From: an uncultured Myxococcales bacterium
Lineage (GTDB): Bacteria > Myxococcota_A > UBA9042
Reading direction: 5' to 3'
Length of the DNA: 64,000 nt
NCBI GenBank assembly: GCA_903924465.1
Contig: CAIYBN010000082.1
Coordinates: 62,001 to 126,000, forward strand
In this document: piece after piece, positions 24,454 to 33,158 of the stretch
How positions within the stretch are numbered: the first letter of the stretch is position 1
How the letters are laid out: every line of letters starts with the position of its first letter
Program-made: the position numbers and the translations under genes
The notes under the pieces: model-generated
Database searches by the model: none
Seen by the model: only the letters and a program-made list of their open reading frames with translations
What the model was told of the DNA's origin: nothing

Positions 24454-25919
24454 ACGCCCAGCGTTGGCCGATTCTCCTGACGGTCCTGCTCCTGCTGGCG
24501 GTGCCTGCGCGCGCGCAGACGCCGGGCGAGCCCAATGCGTTGCGCTCCGGCGATGTGCCAGACAGCCGCAAAGCGACGCGTGTGTTGGCGATTCTGCCGG
24601 TGCGCAGTCACGACGTTGCGGTGACGGACCTGTTCTCCCCCGATGCGCCGCGCCAAAGCGATTGGGCGCCGGCCATTGAGGCGCAGCTTGCCGCGCTCCT
24701 GCGGGCAGCGCCGTCGGTGCGGACGCTCTCCCCGGATCAGGTCCGGCAAGCGCTCGCCCAGGATCCGACCTTGCAGCCGCTGCAGCAGTTGGCGCAACAG
24801 CGCTACCGCGAGGGCCTGGAGCAATACCTCAATCTCTCGACGGACGCGGCGACCCAGACGTTGCAGGGCGCGGTGGAAATGGGTCGCGGCGGATTTCAGG
24901 ACGTCATCGATGCCAAGCCACTGGCGGATGCGCAGGTGATGTTGGGCGTCTGCCTGCTGGATCGCGGTGAGCCGGCCAAGGCGCACATCGCCTTTCGCGA
25001 CGCTTTCGCTGCCCAGCCGCAACGGCGGTTTCGCAGCAATTTCTATGCGCCCGCAGTCAATGTGGAACTGGCCAAGGCCTTTGTCGATTGGCGCGAAACG
25101 TCGGATCTGACACGGCCGTATGGCGATCACCGGCGCATGCACGCGCTGGCGGAACGACTGGGCGCGGACGGGCTGGTGTATGCGACGGTCCGAATGACGC
25201 CGGAAGGTCCGGAAGTGTGGCTGGCGATTTTCGACGCGCGTCGCCGGGTCGTCGACAGTGAGCTGCGGGTGCCCATGCGCGAGAGTGCCCCAAAAGTCGA
25301 CGCCTTCCTGTCGCGCTGGCTGGCTTGCCTGCCGGTCGCCGAGTCCGAGCCGGATCCGACGACGATTCGCCGCGACAATGGCCTGCGCCTGGACATGAGC
25401 GGTGGCTACGCGCTGTATTTGAAGCAGCCGACGCGGCAGAATTTCCACAGCGTCGGCTTCTCCATTGGCGTCGCGCATGAATTCCGCAATGGTATCGAAT
25501 GGTTCGGTCGCGCCAACATGTACACCAGCTTGTCCGACCCGTACCGGGACGTTCTGCACGCCTTCAACTCGGTGCGCGTCATTGGCGGCTTGGGATTCAC
25601 TTACCGTTTCGGCCCCGTGCGCCTGTACGCGAGGCCCGGCTTGGACGCGCATTTCCTCGGCGACTTCGTCGCGACGACGGATCCCAACTGCAAATTCTTC
25701 GGCACCGACCACCCGCTGTGTGACAAAACGTCGATCGCCGACTTGCAGCAGCGCCTGTTGTTTGGATTGAACCTCGCCGTAGGCGCGTCGGTGCACATTG
25801 GCCGCAATTTCTTCGTGCAAATGCAGGGGTCCAGCTCTGTGTATTTCCTGCCCTTTGGCGGCACGGAGAAGCTGAACTATCCGACGGGTGGCGATGTTGG
25901 CTTGGGCTACGCGTTCTGA
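24450..25919 (+). CDS. outer-membrane beta-barrel protein with periplasmic N-domain
   Basis: The protein has 489 residues. The Sec signal LLTVLLLLAVPARAQ is followed by a soluble alpha/beta region (about 30-310) with a TPR-like pair of helices (ADAQVMLGVCLLDRGEPAKA). This region begins ATRVLAILPVRSHD, resembling domains that sum inputs in Myxococcota periplasmic proteins. From about 320 the sequence becomes alternating amphipathic strands (LRLDMSGGYALYLKQ, RVIGGLGFTYRFG, FVQMQGSSSVYFL) and ends LGYAF, with the terminal Phe recognised by the BAM complex. It therefore probably inserts in the outer membrane. It overlaps the preceding lipoprotein by ATGA and the convergent gene by 13 bases. Confidence 0.75.
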   Translation: MNAQRWPILLTVLLLLAVPARAQTPGEPNALRSGDVPDSRKATRVLAILPVRSHDVAVTDLFSPDAPRQSDWAPAIEAQLAALLRAAPSVRTLSPDQVRQALAQDPTLQPLQQLAQQRYREGLEQYLNLSTDAATQTLQGAVEMGRGGFQDVIDAKPLADAQVMLGVCLLDRGEPAKAHIAFRDAFAAQPQRRFRSNFYAPAVNVELAKAFVDWRETSDLTRPYGDHRRMHALAERLGADGLVYATVRMTPEGPEVWLAIFDARRRVVDSELRVPMRESAPKVDAFLSRWLACLPVAESEPDPTTIRRDNGLRLDMSGGYALYLKQPTRQNFHSVGFSIGVAHEFRNGIEWFGRANMYTSLSDPYRDVLHAFNSVRVIGGLGFTYRFGPVRLYARPGLDAHFLGDFVATTDPNCKFFGTDHPLCDKTSIADLQQRLLFGLNLAVGASVHIGRNFFVQMQGSSSVYFLPFGGTEKLNYPTGGDVGLGYAF

Positions 25920-27034
25920 AAGGCGCGCCGCACCCGCCCATCCGCCCAACTGCCCCACATGCCAAAAGCCACAATCTGCAGCGTTTGCATCAGCCAGACG
26001 CCCAGGCCAAACGCAATCGCCGTCGGGGTGTCGCTGCGCACGCCCCATAGGCCGACGGGCAGCAACAGGAAATACCAGAAGCTGCCCACATTGCCGGGCG
26101 AATTGGGAATCATCATCCCGACCACGATGCACGCGACCATCGCGTAGGCGCCGACCATCGGAATGTTGATGCCGAAACCGTGGGCGATGGTGTAGATGCC
26201 GACGCCGTTGATCGCCCAGTAGAAAAACGTGATGCCCAGAAATTGCGCTACGTGCCAAGGGCTTTGCAGCAGCTTCAAGCCGTCCACGAACGCGGTCAAC
26301 AGCACGATCAGCTTGTCCGCGACGCCCGGGGCGACTTTGCCGATGACGCGGCGGGTGGTGTTGACGGTCCATTCACGCGCCAGAAATGTACAGCCCAGCG
26401 CCACCAGGGCACCGCCGAACACGCCAAGCGCTGCCCACGCGCCGATCTGCACTTGCGGAAAACGCTCAATCGTCTCCGCCGGCACGCCGATCAGCACCGC
26501 AAACAGCAGGCCGGAGACCAGCAGGCCATCCAGCACACGTTCCAGCGCCACGCTCGCCAGACTGGCGCCAAACGGCACGCCACCCGTCCGCGTGGTGCCG
26601 TCGCGCGTCAACAGCAACGGCCGGACAAATTCGCCGAGCCGCAGCGGCAGCAGGAACACGGACATGAAGCCAATCGCGCCCGTGCGGTTCAATTCCGCCA
26701 GCGGCACGTCGGCATACGGCGCCAGCAGCGGTTTTTGTCGCAGGACGCGCATCCAGTGGATCAGCGAGAGAATCAGAAAATACGCGCCGAGCGCCCAGAG
26801 CTTGACCGACCACAGCACGACATCGGCGTTCTTTTCGCGCAAGTACAGGCTCAGCGTGCCGCGCAAATCGCCCAGCACCAGCGTGCCGCCAAACAGCTTA
26901 CCGATCGGCCACGCGCGCGCGGAAAGCCAGGTGAACAGCACACCGACGGCCAGGCCCGCCAGCCAGCGCCACCAAGTCCGCGAAGGCGCGGCTCTCGGCG
27001 CGCTGTGCTGGGCAGTTTCCGCCACGTGGCCCAA
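25907..27034 (-). CDS. LPG-synthase-TM / UPF0104-like flippase family protein
   Basis: The protein has 375 residues with about eight membrane helices and the family signatures PLRLGEFVRPLLLTRDG (R-x-GE-x2-RP) and IPNSPGNVGSFWYF (SPGNVG). This fold is the membrane half of lysyl-phosphatidylglycerol synthase and is found alone in AglD/YbhN-like proteins that move or modify polyprenyl-linked sugars. No synthetase domain is attached. The start is uncertain: TTG at 27034 or GTG at 27025, neither with a good ribosome site. It begins three bases after the stop of the UDP-HexNAc dehydrogenase gene, so the two are one operon and a glycolipid or polysaccharide role is likely. Confidence 0.85.
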   Translation of the reverse strand: MGHVAETAQHSAPRAAPSRTWWRWLAGLAVGVLFTWLSARAWPIGKLFGGTLVLGDLRGTLSLYLREKNADVVLWSVKLWALGAYFLILSLIHWMRVLRQKPLLAPYADVPLAELNRTGAIGFMSVFLLPLRLGEFVRPLLLTRDGTTRTGGVPFGASLASVALERVLDGLLVSGLLFAVLIGVPAETIERFPQVQIGAWAALGVFGGALVALGCTFLAREWTVNTTRRVIGKVAPGVADKLIVLLTAFVDGLKLLQSPWHVAQFLGITFFYWAINGVGIYTIAHGFGINIPMVGAYAMVACIVVGMMIPNSPGNVGSFWYFLLLPVGLWGVRSDTPTAIAFGLGVWLMQTLQIVAFGMWGSWADGRVRRAFQNA

Positions 27035-27037
27035 GGT

Positions 27038-28348
27038 CTACAGCAGGTGGATGTTCGCGCGGGCCGTGACTTTCTTCGCCGCATTGCGCGTGTCGACCAC
27101 CATCTTGGCGCGCTTGGCGATGTCCTGATAGTCGAACGCCGTGTGATCCGTGGTGATCACGGCCACGTCGAAGCCCTCCAGGCCAGTCAAATCCGCAATA
27201 CTGGAGCGCGTGTGGCCATCTTCGCGGTACGTCGGCACGTGCGGGTCGTAGTAGGAGACGTGCGCGCCCTTTTTCTCCAGCAGGTCGATGATCGTCAGCG
27301 CCGGGCTTTCGCGGTAATCGTCGATGTCGCGCTTGTAGGCCACGCCGAGAATCAGCACCTTGGCGTTCTTCAGCGCCTTGCCCGCATCATTGAGCGAATC
27401 CTGGCAGCGCTGCACCACATGCGCCGGCATCGCCGTGTTGATGGTGTCCGCCAGCTCGATGAACCGCGCCTGGTAATTCATCGTCCGCAGCTTCCACGAC
27501 AGGTACAGCGGGTCGATCGGAATGCAGTGACCGCCCAGGCCGGGGCCCGGATAGAACGGCATGAAACCAAATGGCTTGGTCGCCGCCGCGTCGATGACTT
27601 CAAACGGGTTCAGGCCCAGCTTGTTGCACATCAGCGCGACTTCATTGACCAAACCGATGTTCACCGCGCGGAACGTATTCTCCAGCAGCTTGACCATCTC
27701 CGCTGTGTCCGGGCTGGATACCACGCGCACGGTGTCGATGAAGCTGCCGTAGAGCGCCTGCACCGCCGCGCCGCATGCCGGGGTCAGACCGCCGACGATT
27801 TTCGTCGTGTTTTTCACGCCATACTTCTCGTTGCCCGGATCGATGCGCTCGGGTGAGAAGGCGACGTGGAAATCCGTGCCCGCGGTGAGGCCCGAGGCCT
27901 TTTCCAGCATCGGCACCATGACTTCCCGGGTAAAACCGGGGTAGGTCGTCGATTCCAGCACGAACAGCTGGCCTTTCTTGATGAACGGGCCGATGGAATC
28001 CAGCGCGCGGACGATGTAGCTGTTGTCCGGATCGCGGGTTTTCGACAGCGGCGTCGGCACGCAAATGACGATCGCGTCGGCTTCAGCAACGATCGCGAAC
28101 GTGCTGAACGCTTTGAGCTTTCCTGCTGCAACCAAGGGCGCCATCATCTCCGACGGCACGTCGCCGATGTCCGACACGCCGGCATTGATGCGATCGACGC
28201 GCGCTTGCTGGACGTCGATTCCGCGTGTCGGAAAGCCCACTTGCGCACAGCGCGTCGCCAGCGGCAGGCCGACGTAGCCCAAGCCGACGACGGCGACGGT
28301 GGCTTGGCGTTGGTTGATCTTGTCGGGGAGGGAAAGGTTCGCGCTCAC
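27038..28348 (-). CDS. UDP-N-acetylhexosamine (UDP-GlcNAc/ManNAc-type) 6-dehydrogenase
   Basis: The enzyme oxidises a UDP-N-acetylhexosamine to the uronic acid with NAD+, feeding O-antigen or capsule synthesis. The 436-residue protein has VAVVGLGYVGLPLATRCA near residues 17-34, catalytic Cys in PGPGLGGHCIPIDPLYL, and LGVAYKRDIDDYRESPA, all typical of the WbpA/WecC/TviB group and distinct from the FPKD signature of ugd. The GTG at 28348 follows GGAG and begins a short N-terminal segment before the Rossmann strand; a longer frame is open upstream. The next gene downstream is a polyprenyl-sugar-linked membrane protein. Confidence 0.93.
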   Translation of the reverse strand: MSANLSLPDKINQRQATVAVVGLGYVGLPLATRCAQVGFPTRGIDVQQARVDRINAGVSDIGDVPSEMMAPLVAAGKLKAFSTFAIVAEADAIVICVPTPLSKTRDPDNSYIVRALDSIGPFIKKGQLFVLESTTYPGFTREVMVPMLEKASGLTAGTDFHVAFSPERIDPGNEKYGVKNTTKIVGGLTPACGAAVQALYGSFIDTVRVVSSPDTAEMVKLLENTFRAVNIGLVNEVALMCNKLGLNPFEVIDAAATKPFGFMPFYPGPGLGGHCIPIDPLYLSWKLRTMNYQARFIELADTINTAMPAHVVQRCQDSLNDAGKALKNAKVLILGVAYKRDIDDYRESPALTIIDLLEKKGAHVSYYDPHVPTYREDGHTRSSIADLTGLEGFDVAVITTDHTAFDYQDIAKRAKMVVDTRNAAKKVTARANIHLL

Positions 28349-28608
28349 TGGCGTCTCCGTGTGCGCCCAACCGGTGGCTGAGCGAAAGGGGCTGTAGTCT
28401 ACACATGCTGACCTAATTTGAATACCAAACGGGACTGGGTCAGACCTGTTGCATTTCGGACTGGACCGCGAGCGTGCACCTCCGGTGGCACGCCGCGGTG
28501 CCAGAGGCTGTGACGTTGAGATTCGGTCAGCGTGCATCGCTGGCGATGGCATTGGCGGCAACGGATCGCAGCCATCTGTTGCCGTTCGCGGCAAAAAGGT
28601 TTGCCAGA
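28349..28608. other. intergenic region between divergent operons
   Basis: No convincing reading frame. A minus-strand -10 (TAGACT, 28401-28396) precedes the HexNAc dehydrogenase gene but has a weak -35. GCTGACC (28407-28413) and GGGTCAGACC (28437-28446) form an imperfect inverted repeat. TGGCAC-GCCGCG-GTGCCA (28486-28503) is a perfect small hairpin. Confidence 0.4.
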
Positions 28609-28637
28609 TTGACTTGAATGGCTGCACGGTCTAGAAG
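28609..28637 (+). promoter_or_regulatory. candidate promoter for the RdgC-like operon
   Basis: TTGACT (28609-28614), a 17-base spacer and TAGAAG (28632-28637) lie 27 bases before the ATG at 28665. Confidence 0.5.
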
Positions 28638-28664
28638 TTCCGCCCCCGCAGGGAGCATCTCGAA

Positions 28665-29288
28665 ATGGGCATCGTCGCAGGAACAGTCAGCTATTTGCGC
28701 TTCGTGTCGAGCGATTTGCCCGAGCCATTTGAAGTGCGATTTTGTGACGCGCTGAACAGTCACGCCTTTCACGAAATCGACGCCCACAGCGACGTCGAAA
28801 TCCAGCGCGGCTGGGTGCGTTTTGACGACGCGTTTGAGGCCAATTTTGAGCCACCGACGCTGATCGACACCAACGGCCACATGCTGTTCCGCCTGCGCAT
28901 CGACACGCTGCGCATTCCTAACACGACGCTCAAAGCCTGGACGACGCGCGAAGAACGCGAGCGCTGCGCCAAGCTGAACCGTGAGAAGCTGAGCAAGAAA
29001 GAGCGCGACCAGCTGAAGCTGGAAGTGAAAAAGAAGCTGCGGCTGCGATCGCTGCCGAAGATGCAACTGGTGGAAGTGGACTGGAACGTCTCGACCGCGG
29101 AAGTGCGGCTGGCGGCGACGTCCAAGGCGGTAGCGGCGCAGTTCATCGACGCGTTTGAAAAGACCTTTGAGATCAAGCTGGATCCAGTCGGCCTCTTGAA
29201 AGTGCTGTGGCTGCGTGGCTTGAAGGACGACGAATTGGACGCGTTGGCGCGGCTGGAACCGGAACGATTTCATCTCATTCGGCGCTAG
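28665..29288 (+). CDS. RdgC-like recombination-associated protein, N-terminal part
   Basis: RdgC binds duplex DNA as a ring and modulates RecA. This protein of 207 residues has the RdgC-like order: a Trp-Val turn after an N-terminal domain (RGWVRFDD, 49-55), a strand pair (GHMLFRLRID), a charged helix with LNREKLSKKERDQLKLEVK (104-122), then VEVDWNVSTAEVRLAATSK and a C-terminal helix FIDAFEKTFEIKLDP. Trp, LKxE and the DWN turn match where E. coli RdgC has WV, SLKDEV and MMWID. E. coli RdgC is about 300 residues, so the piece is shorter. A second gene nine bases downstream may supply the rest. Homology is read by pattern and needs an alignment. Confidence 0.65.
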   Translation: MGIVAGTVSYLRFVSSDLPEPFEVRFCDALNSHAFHEIDAHSDVEIQRGWVRFDDAFEANFEPPTLIDTNGHMLFRLRIDTLRIPNTTLKAWTTREERERCAKLNREKLSKKERDQLKLEVKKKLRLRSLPKMQLVEVDWNVSTAEVRLAATSKAVAAQFIDAFEKTFEIKLDPVGLLKVLWLRGLKDDELDALARLEPERFHLIRR

Positions 29289-29297
29289 GAGACAAGG

Positions 29298-29810
29298 ATG
29301 CAAGATAGCCGCGATCGCTACGCGTTTCTGGGCCGTGAGTTCCTGACCTGGCTGTGGTTTGCCAGCGAGACCAACAATGGCTTTGTCGCCGTGCCGGAAC
29401 TGGGCAATGTGCGCGTGGAATTTGGCCAGCGCTTGACCCTGGAATCTGCTGGCAATGTGCGCGAAGGTTCGACCGTGTCCGCGGATGCGCCGTCGCAGAC
29501 TGAGGAAGCGCGGACGGCGCTGCGGGTGGGCAAAAAAGTCGCGCGCGCGCGGCTGCTGCTGGACTTGGGCGAACGCCATTTTGAAGTGGGTCTGGACGCG
29601 GAAACGCTGACGTACGCCGGCGTGAAGCTGCCGGCGCTGATGGCCGGCGACGACGCGATGAAGACGGAAGAGCGGTTGCGGCTGCTCGATGAAGTCGAGA
29701 ATATCGTCGATTCGCTCTACCTGACGTTCGTGAACCTGCGACGCGACGAGGCTCAGTGGGAGCCGGTGCGCGAGGCGCTGCGTACTTGGGTGCAGGAAGT
29801 CGCGGCCTAG
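29298..29810 (+). CDS. probable partner of the RdgC-like protein
   Basis: The protein has 170 residues, is soluble and has no signal. It starts MQDSRDRYAFLGREFLTWLW and continues with beta strands (GFVAVPELGNVRVEFGQRLTL) and an Ala-rich helix with EEARTALRVGKKVARARLL. I recall FLTWLW and ALxxGKKVxxA as features of the C-terminal half of long RdgC-like proteins, so this may be the other half of the split protein; I cannot verify that here. It starts nine bases after the previous stop with AGGAG as ribosome site, so the two should be made in equal amounts. The MBOAT gene begins 15 bases later. Confidence 0.6.
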   Translation: MQDSRDRYAFLGREFLTWLWFASETNNGFVAVPELGNVRVEFGQRLTLESAGNVREGSTVSADAPSQTEEARTALRVGKKVARARLLLDLGERHFEVGLDAETLTYAGVKLPALMAGDDAMKTEERLRLLDEVENIVDSLYLTFVNLRRDEAQWEPVREALRTWVQEVAA

Positions 29811-29825
29811 TCCCGCAATCAAGCG

Positions 29826-31271
29826 ATGCTCTTCAACAGCGTCCTCTACCTCTATTTCCTGACGGTCGCGGTCTTTGGATCGTGGCTGCTCGTGCGTTGG
29901 CAATACGCACGCTTCACGTTCCTCGCGGCGTTTTCCTGCCTGTTCTACGCCGCGGCGTGCGTGACGATGGGCATTTCGCCCAAGTTCCTGCTGCTGATCC
30001 TGAGCTCCACCTGCTGGGATTACTGTGTTGCGCGGCTGCTGGAGCGCACGCCGGATGCCGCCAAGATCCGCCGCCGCGTGCTGCTGCTCGCCAGCGTCGG
30101 CATGAACCTGACGCTGCTGTGCTATTTCAAGTACCTGAATTTTTTCCTGCAGAATTTCGCCGCTGCGGCCCAAGGCGTGGGCCTGGACGTCGTCATTCCG
30201 GTGTTCAAGATCATCTTGCCGGTTGGCATCTCGTTCTACACCTTCCAGACGATGTCCTACTGCATCGACGTCTACCGCCGCGAAATTCCGGCGGAGCGCA
30301 ACTTCCTGCGTTTCCTGGTGTTTTCGACCTTCTTTCCGCAGCTGGTCGCGGGGCCGATCGTGCGCGCGCACAAGCTGCTGCCGCAATTGCGCGCCGGGCC
30401 GCAGCTGAGCGCCGATCAGGTGAGCGACGCGGTCTTTCGCATCACGCGCGGTCTGGCCAAGAAAGTCGTCGTGGCGGATTACCTCGCGGTGAACCTCGTC
30501 GATCGCGTGTTCAGCCATCCGCACGTCTACACGTCGGCGGAGACGTGGGTCGCGCTGTATGCCTACACCATGCAAATTTACTGCGACTTTTCCGGCTATA
30601 CGGACGTCGCGATCGGATCTGCGCAGCTGCTCGGCTATCAGCTTCCGGAGAATTTCCACCGGCCATACCAGGCGCGTTCGGTCGCGGAATTCTGGCGGCG
30701 CTGGCACATGACGCTGTCGACGTGGCTGCGGCATTACGTGTTCTTTCCGCTGGGTGGCTCGCGCGGGCCGGTTTGGAAGGCGCACCGCAATACGATCATC
30801 ACGCTGGTGCTGATCGGCCTCTGGCACGGCGCGAATTGGACGTTCGTGCTCTACGGCCTCATCCACGGCATCGCGATCGCCGTGAACCGCACGTTGCACC
30901 GGCGGCAGAAACCGGAATTTCACGCCAGTCTGCGCGGCTGGAGCGTGGTCTGGCGCATTGCGCTGACGTTCCACTTCGTCGTGCTCGCGCGCGTGCTGTT
31001 CCGCGCGCCCAGCCTGCACGGCGCGGGCGAGGTGTGGAACGCGCTGTGGACCCAAGGTTGGGGGCTGGCGAACATCAGCCGTGGCACTTGGCTCATTCTG
31101 CTGGCATCCTACACGTGGCACTGGCTGCCGGTCGCCTGGCCGGAGCGTTTGCGTTTGCGCTTTGGGGCGCTTCCGGGCTATGTCCAAGGCCTCGCGCTGG
31201 CATGCGTTGCGGTCGGCTTGGCTGCCGTGGCCGAGACAGCCGTGGTGCCGTTCATCTACTTTCAGTTCTAG
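29826..31271 (+). CDS. MBOAT O-acyltransferase (AlgI/PatA-like)
   Basis: Membrane-bound O-acyltransferases of this type pass acetyl groups across the cytoplasmic membrane to a periplasmic sugar transferase. The 481-residue protein has about ten helices and the family blocks QTMSYCIDVYRREI, LVFSTFFPQLVAGPIVR, EFWRRWHMTLSTWLRHYVFF and LIGLWHGANWTFVLYGLIHG. The His in LWHGANW (near residue 333) is the invariant catalytic residue. The next gene encodes an SGNH-fold protein, the usual partner (PatB/AlgX-like) that completes acetylation of peptidoglycan or an exopolysaccharide. The target glycan cannot be told from sequence. Confidence 0.95.
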   Translation: MLFNSVLYLYFLTVAVFGSWLLVRWQYARFTFLAAFSCLFYAAACVTMGISPKFLLLILSSTCWDYCVARLLERTPDAAKIRRRVLLLASVGMNLTLLCYFKYLNFFLQNFAAAAQGVGLDVVIPVFKIILPVGISFYTFQTMSYCIDVYRREIPAERNFLRFLVFSTFFPQLVAGPIVRAHKLLPQLRAGPQLSADQVSDAVFRITRGLAKKVVVADYLAVNLVDRVFSHPHVYTSAETWVALYAYTMQIYCDFSGYTDVAIGSAQLLGYQLPENFHRPYQARSVAEFWRRWHMTLSTWLRHYVFFPLGGSRGPVWKAHRNTIITLVLIGLWHGANWTFVLYGLIHGIAIAVNRTLHRRQKPEFHASLRGWSVVWRIALTFHFVVLARVLFRAPSLHGAGEVWNALWTQGWGLANISRGTWLILLASYTWHWLPVAWPERLRLRFGALPGYVQGLALACVAVGLAAVAETAVVPFIYFQF

Positions 31272-31286
31272 CTGATTCAGAAGTCT

Positions 31287-33002
31287 ATGGATTCATACGA
31301 AGATCTGCCAAAGAAGCCACGTTTTCCGCTTGAGCCCCTGTCGCGCCTCGCGCAGATGCTGACCATCGTCGTGCTGGCGAGTCTGGTGCCGTACGCCGTG
31401 CCGTCGCTGCGCGATTATCGGTACTGGGACCGGCTGGACGCGACGCCGATCAAAATGGCGCTGCGTATGGAAGCGCCGGTTGCGCCCGTGAAGATGCCTG
31501 AGGAGAAGCCGGAGACGCCGCCGCAATTGGCGACGGCTGGTGGCGAGGACGAGGCGGAAGCGGAGGCTGATGCGGCTGCGGCACAGGTCATGCCGAATGA
31601 CGTGGTCGCGCCGCCCGCCGCGGCGGAAGTGGAGCTGCCCGGCGCCAGTGTGCCGGCGGACAAGCTGCTCACCGTCACTGACGCGCAGCTGGGCGATCAG
31701 CGCGTGTGGCTGGAAGGCAATCCGCGCGCGCTGGACGGATTCATTCAGGCGATCGCCGATATGGTGAACGGCAAACGCGCCAAGGTGCGAATCGCCCACT
31801 ACGGCGATTCGCACATGGCGAACGACGGCATCACGGACATCACCCGCAAGATGCTGCAGCGGCGGTTCGGCGACGGCGGGCACGGTTTCACCCTCGTGCA
31901 CAGCCGCACGCCCTGGTACAAGCACCGCGGCATCAAGCGCACCGCGAGCGACGGCTGGAAGATCACCAACTTCCTGAACGGCAACGGCAAAGATGGCGCG
32001 TACGGCTATGGCGGCGTGGCGGTCGAAGGCGGGCCGGGCGAGAGCTTTGCCCTGGACTCGCAGAAGCACGCGATTTCTCATGCATTTTTGTACTACCGCA
32101 GCGAAGGCAAGGCCGTGCTGAGCGTGAAAATCGACGGCAAGAACGCGGAGCCGCTCAAGATTGACGATGCCGCGGGCATCGATGGCGTCCACGAGTGGAA
32201 GCTGCCGCTGGCGGCGCACACGCTGAACTGGCGCGTGACGGCGGGTCGGGTGCGGCTGTTCGGTGGCGCGCTGGAGACCGAGCGCGGCGTGGTCTACGAC
32301 AGCCTCGGCGAAGTGGGCGCGCGCGGCACGCGGTGGCTGACGGCCAACGAAGCGCACATGACGACGATGTTGAAGCAGCGCAACCCGGATTTGGTGATCC
32401 TGAACTACGGCGGCAACGAGCGGATCGACAAGATTTCCGAGGGGCAATACCTGGAGCGGATGGGCAAAGTGGTCAACCGCTTTGTGCTGGTGCCGGAGCA
32501 GGGCGGCAAGCCGCAGCCGGCGCGCTCGTGTCTGCTGATCGGTCCGGGCGACCACGGCGTGCGCAAAGCCGGCAAAGTGGTGAGCGACACGGACATCATC
32601 CGGATCATCGACTGGCAGCGCAAACTGGCCAAGCAGACGGGCTGCGCGTTCTGGGACGCCCGCGCGATGATGGGCGGCGAAGGCGCGATGGGCCGCTGGG
32701 TGACTAGCGGTCTGGGCTGGGCCGACTACGCGCACTTTTCGCCCAAGGGCGAGGCATTCATGGGCGTGGCGACCTACCGGGCGCTGCTGCACGCGTTCCG
32801 CACGGCGCCGGCAGGGGTGATTCGGCCGGCAGCACCGGCGGCTGCGGCTCAAGCGCCCCAACCACCGGTGGTGAAGGTCGAGGGGACGGTCGTCAAACCG
32901 GAGGCCATGACCGTCAAGGTGGAGAAGGCGCACCACGCGGCCAAGGACAAAGCGGGGAAGCACGCCAAGAAGCATAAGGCGAAGAAGAAGAAGCATCACT
33001 GA
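31287..33002 (+). CDS. SGNH-fold O-acetyltransferase/esterase partner of the MBOAT protein
   Basis: The 571-residue protein has one N-terminal membrane anchor (LAQMLTIVVLASLVPYAV), then a Pro/Ala/Glu linker (about 60-110) and a periplasmic SGNH domain. Catalytic blocks are GDSHMANDG with Ser175, NYGGNE (near 373), and DYAHFSPKG (near 480), giving the Asp-His pair. The C-terminus is an unusual stretch of about 30 residues rich in Lys and His (AHHAAKDKAGKHAKKHKAKK). It starts 15 bases after the MBOAT stop, and the pair matches PatA/PatB or AlgI/AlgX-like acetylation systems. The basic tail may bind an anionic polymer or a metal; this is inference. The ribosome site is weak. Confidence 0.9.
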   Translation: MDSYEDLPKKPRFPLEPLSRLAQMLTIVVLASLVPYAVPSLRDYRYWDRLDATPIKMALRMEAPVAPVKMPEEKPETPPQLATAGGEDEAEAEADAAAAQVMPNDVVAPPAAAEVELPGASVPADKLLTVTDAQLGDQRVWLEGNPRALDGFIQAIADMVNGKRAKVRIAHYGDSHMANDGITDITRKMLQRRFGDGGHGFTLVHSRTPWYKHRGIKRTASDGWKITNFLNGNGKDGAYGYGGVAVEGGPGESFALDSQKHAISHAFLYYRSEGKAVLSVKIDGKNAEPLKIDDAAGIDGVHEWKLPLAAHTLNWRVTAGRVRLFGGALETERGVVYDSLGEVGARGTRWLTANEAHMTTMLKQRNPDLVILNYGGNERIDKISEGQYLERMGKVVNRFVLVPEQGGKPQPARSCLLIGPGDHGVRKAGKVVSDTDIIRIIDWQRKLAKQTGCAFWDARAMMGGEGAMGRWVTSGLGWADYAHFSPKGEAFMGVATYRALLHAFRTAPAGVIRPAAPAAAAQAPQPPVVKVEGTVVKPEAMTVKVEKAHHAAKDKAGKHAKKHKAKKKKHH

Positions 33003-33074
33003 CGCGCAGGGGACCGTTCGCCAGCGCTGGGGCGCGCACGGTGCGCTGCGAAGCCTATCCAGTCCGCGACACAC

Positions 33075-33103
33075 TTGACCCGCCGATCGCCCCGGCCCAG
33101 ACT
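33075..33103 (+). promoter_or_regulatory. candidate promoter for the MFS gene
   Basis: TTGACC (33075-33080), a 17-base spacer and CAGACT (33098-33103) lie 55 bases before the ATG at 33159. CAGACT also occurs at the promoter on the minus strand at 34962. Confidence 0.35.
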
Positions 33104-33158
33104 TCGCTCGGGGCGGATGTGGCTTCCTCCACTCGTTCCCGTCCAGCCGTGACTGCTG

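Noticed and set aside
24165-26372. 735-residue minus-strand frame opposite the outer-membrane barrel gene
   Set aside because: Composition is Arg/Ala/Gln-rich with no domain, and it spans three real genes.
26180-27856. 558-residue plus-strand frame opposite the flippase-like and dehydrogenase genes
   Set aside because: Shadow frame; both genes on the minus strand have clear family motifs.
28406-28446. GGGTCAGACC-type inverted repeat as a RAYT/REP element
   Set aside because: Only one imperfect copy is present and no transposase is near, so a mobile origin is not supported.
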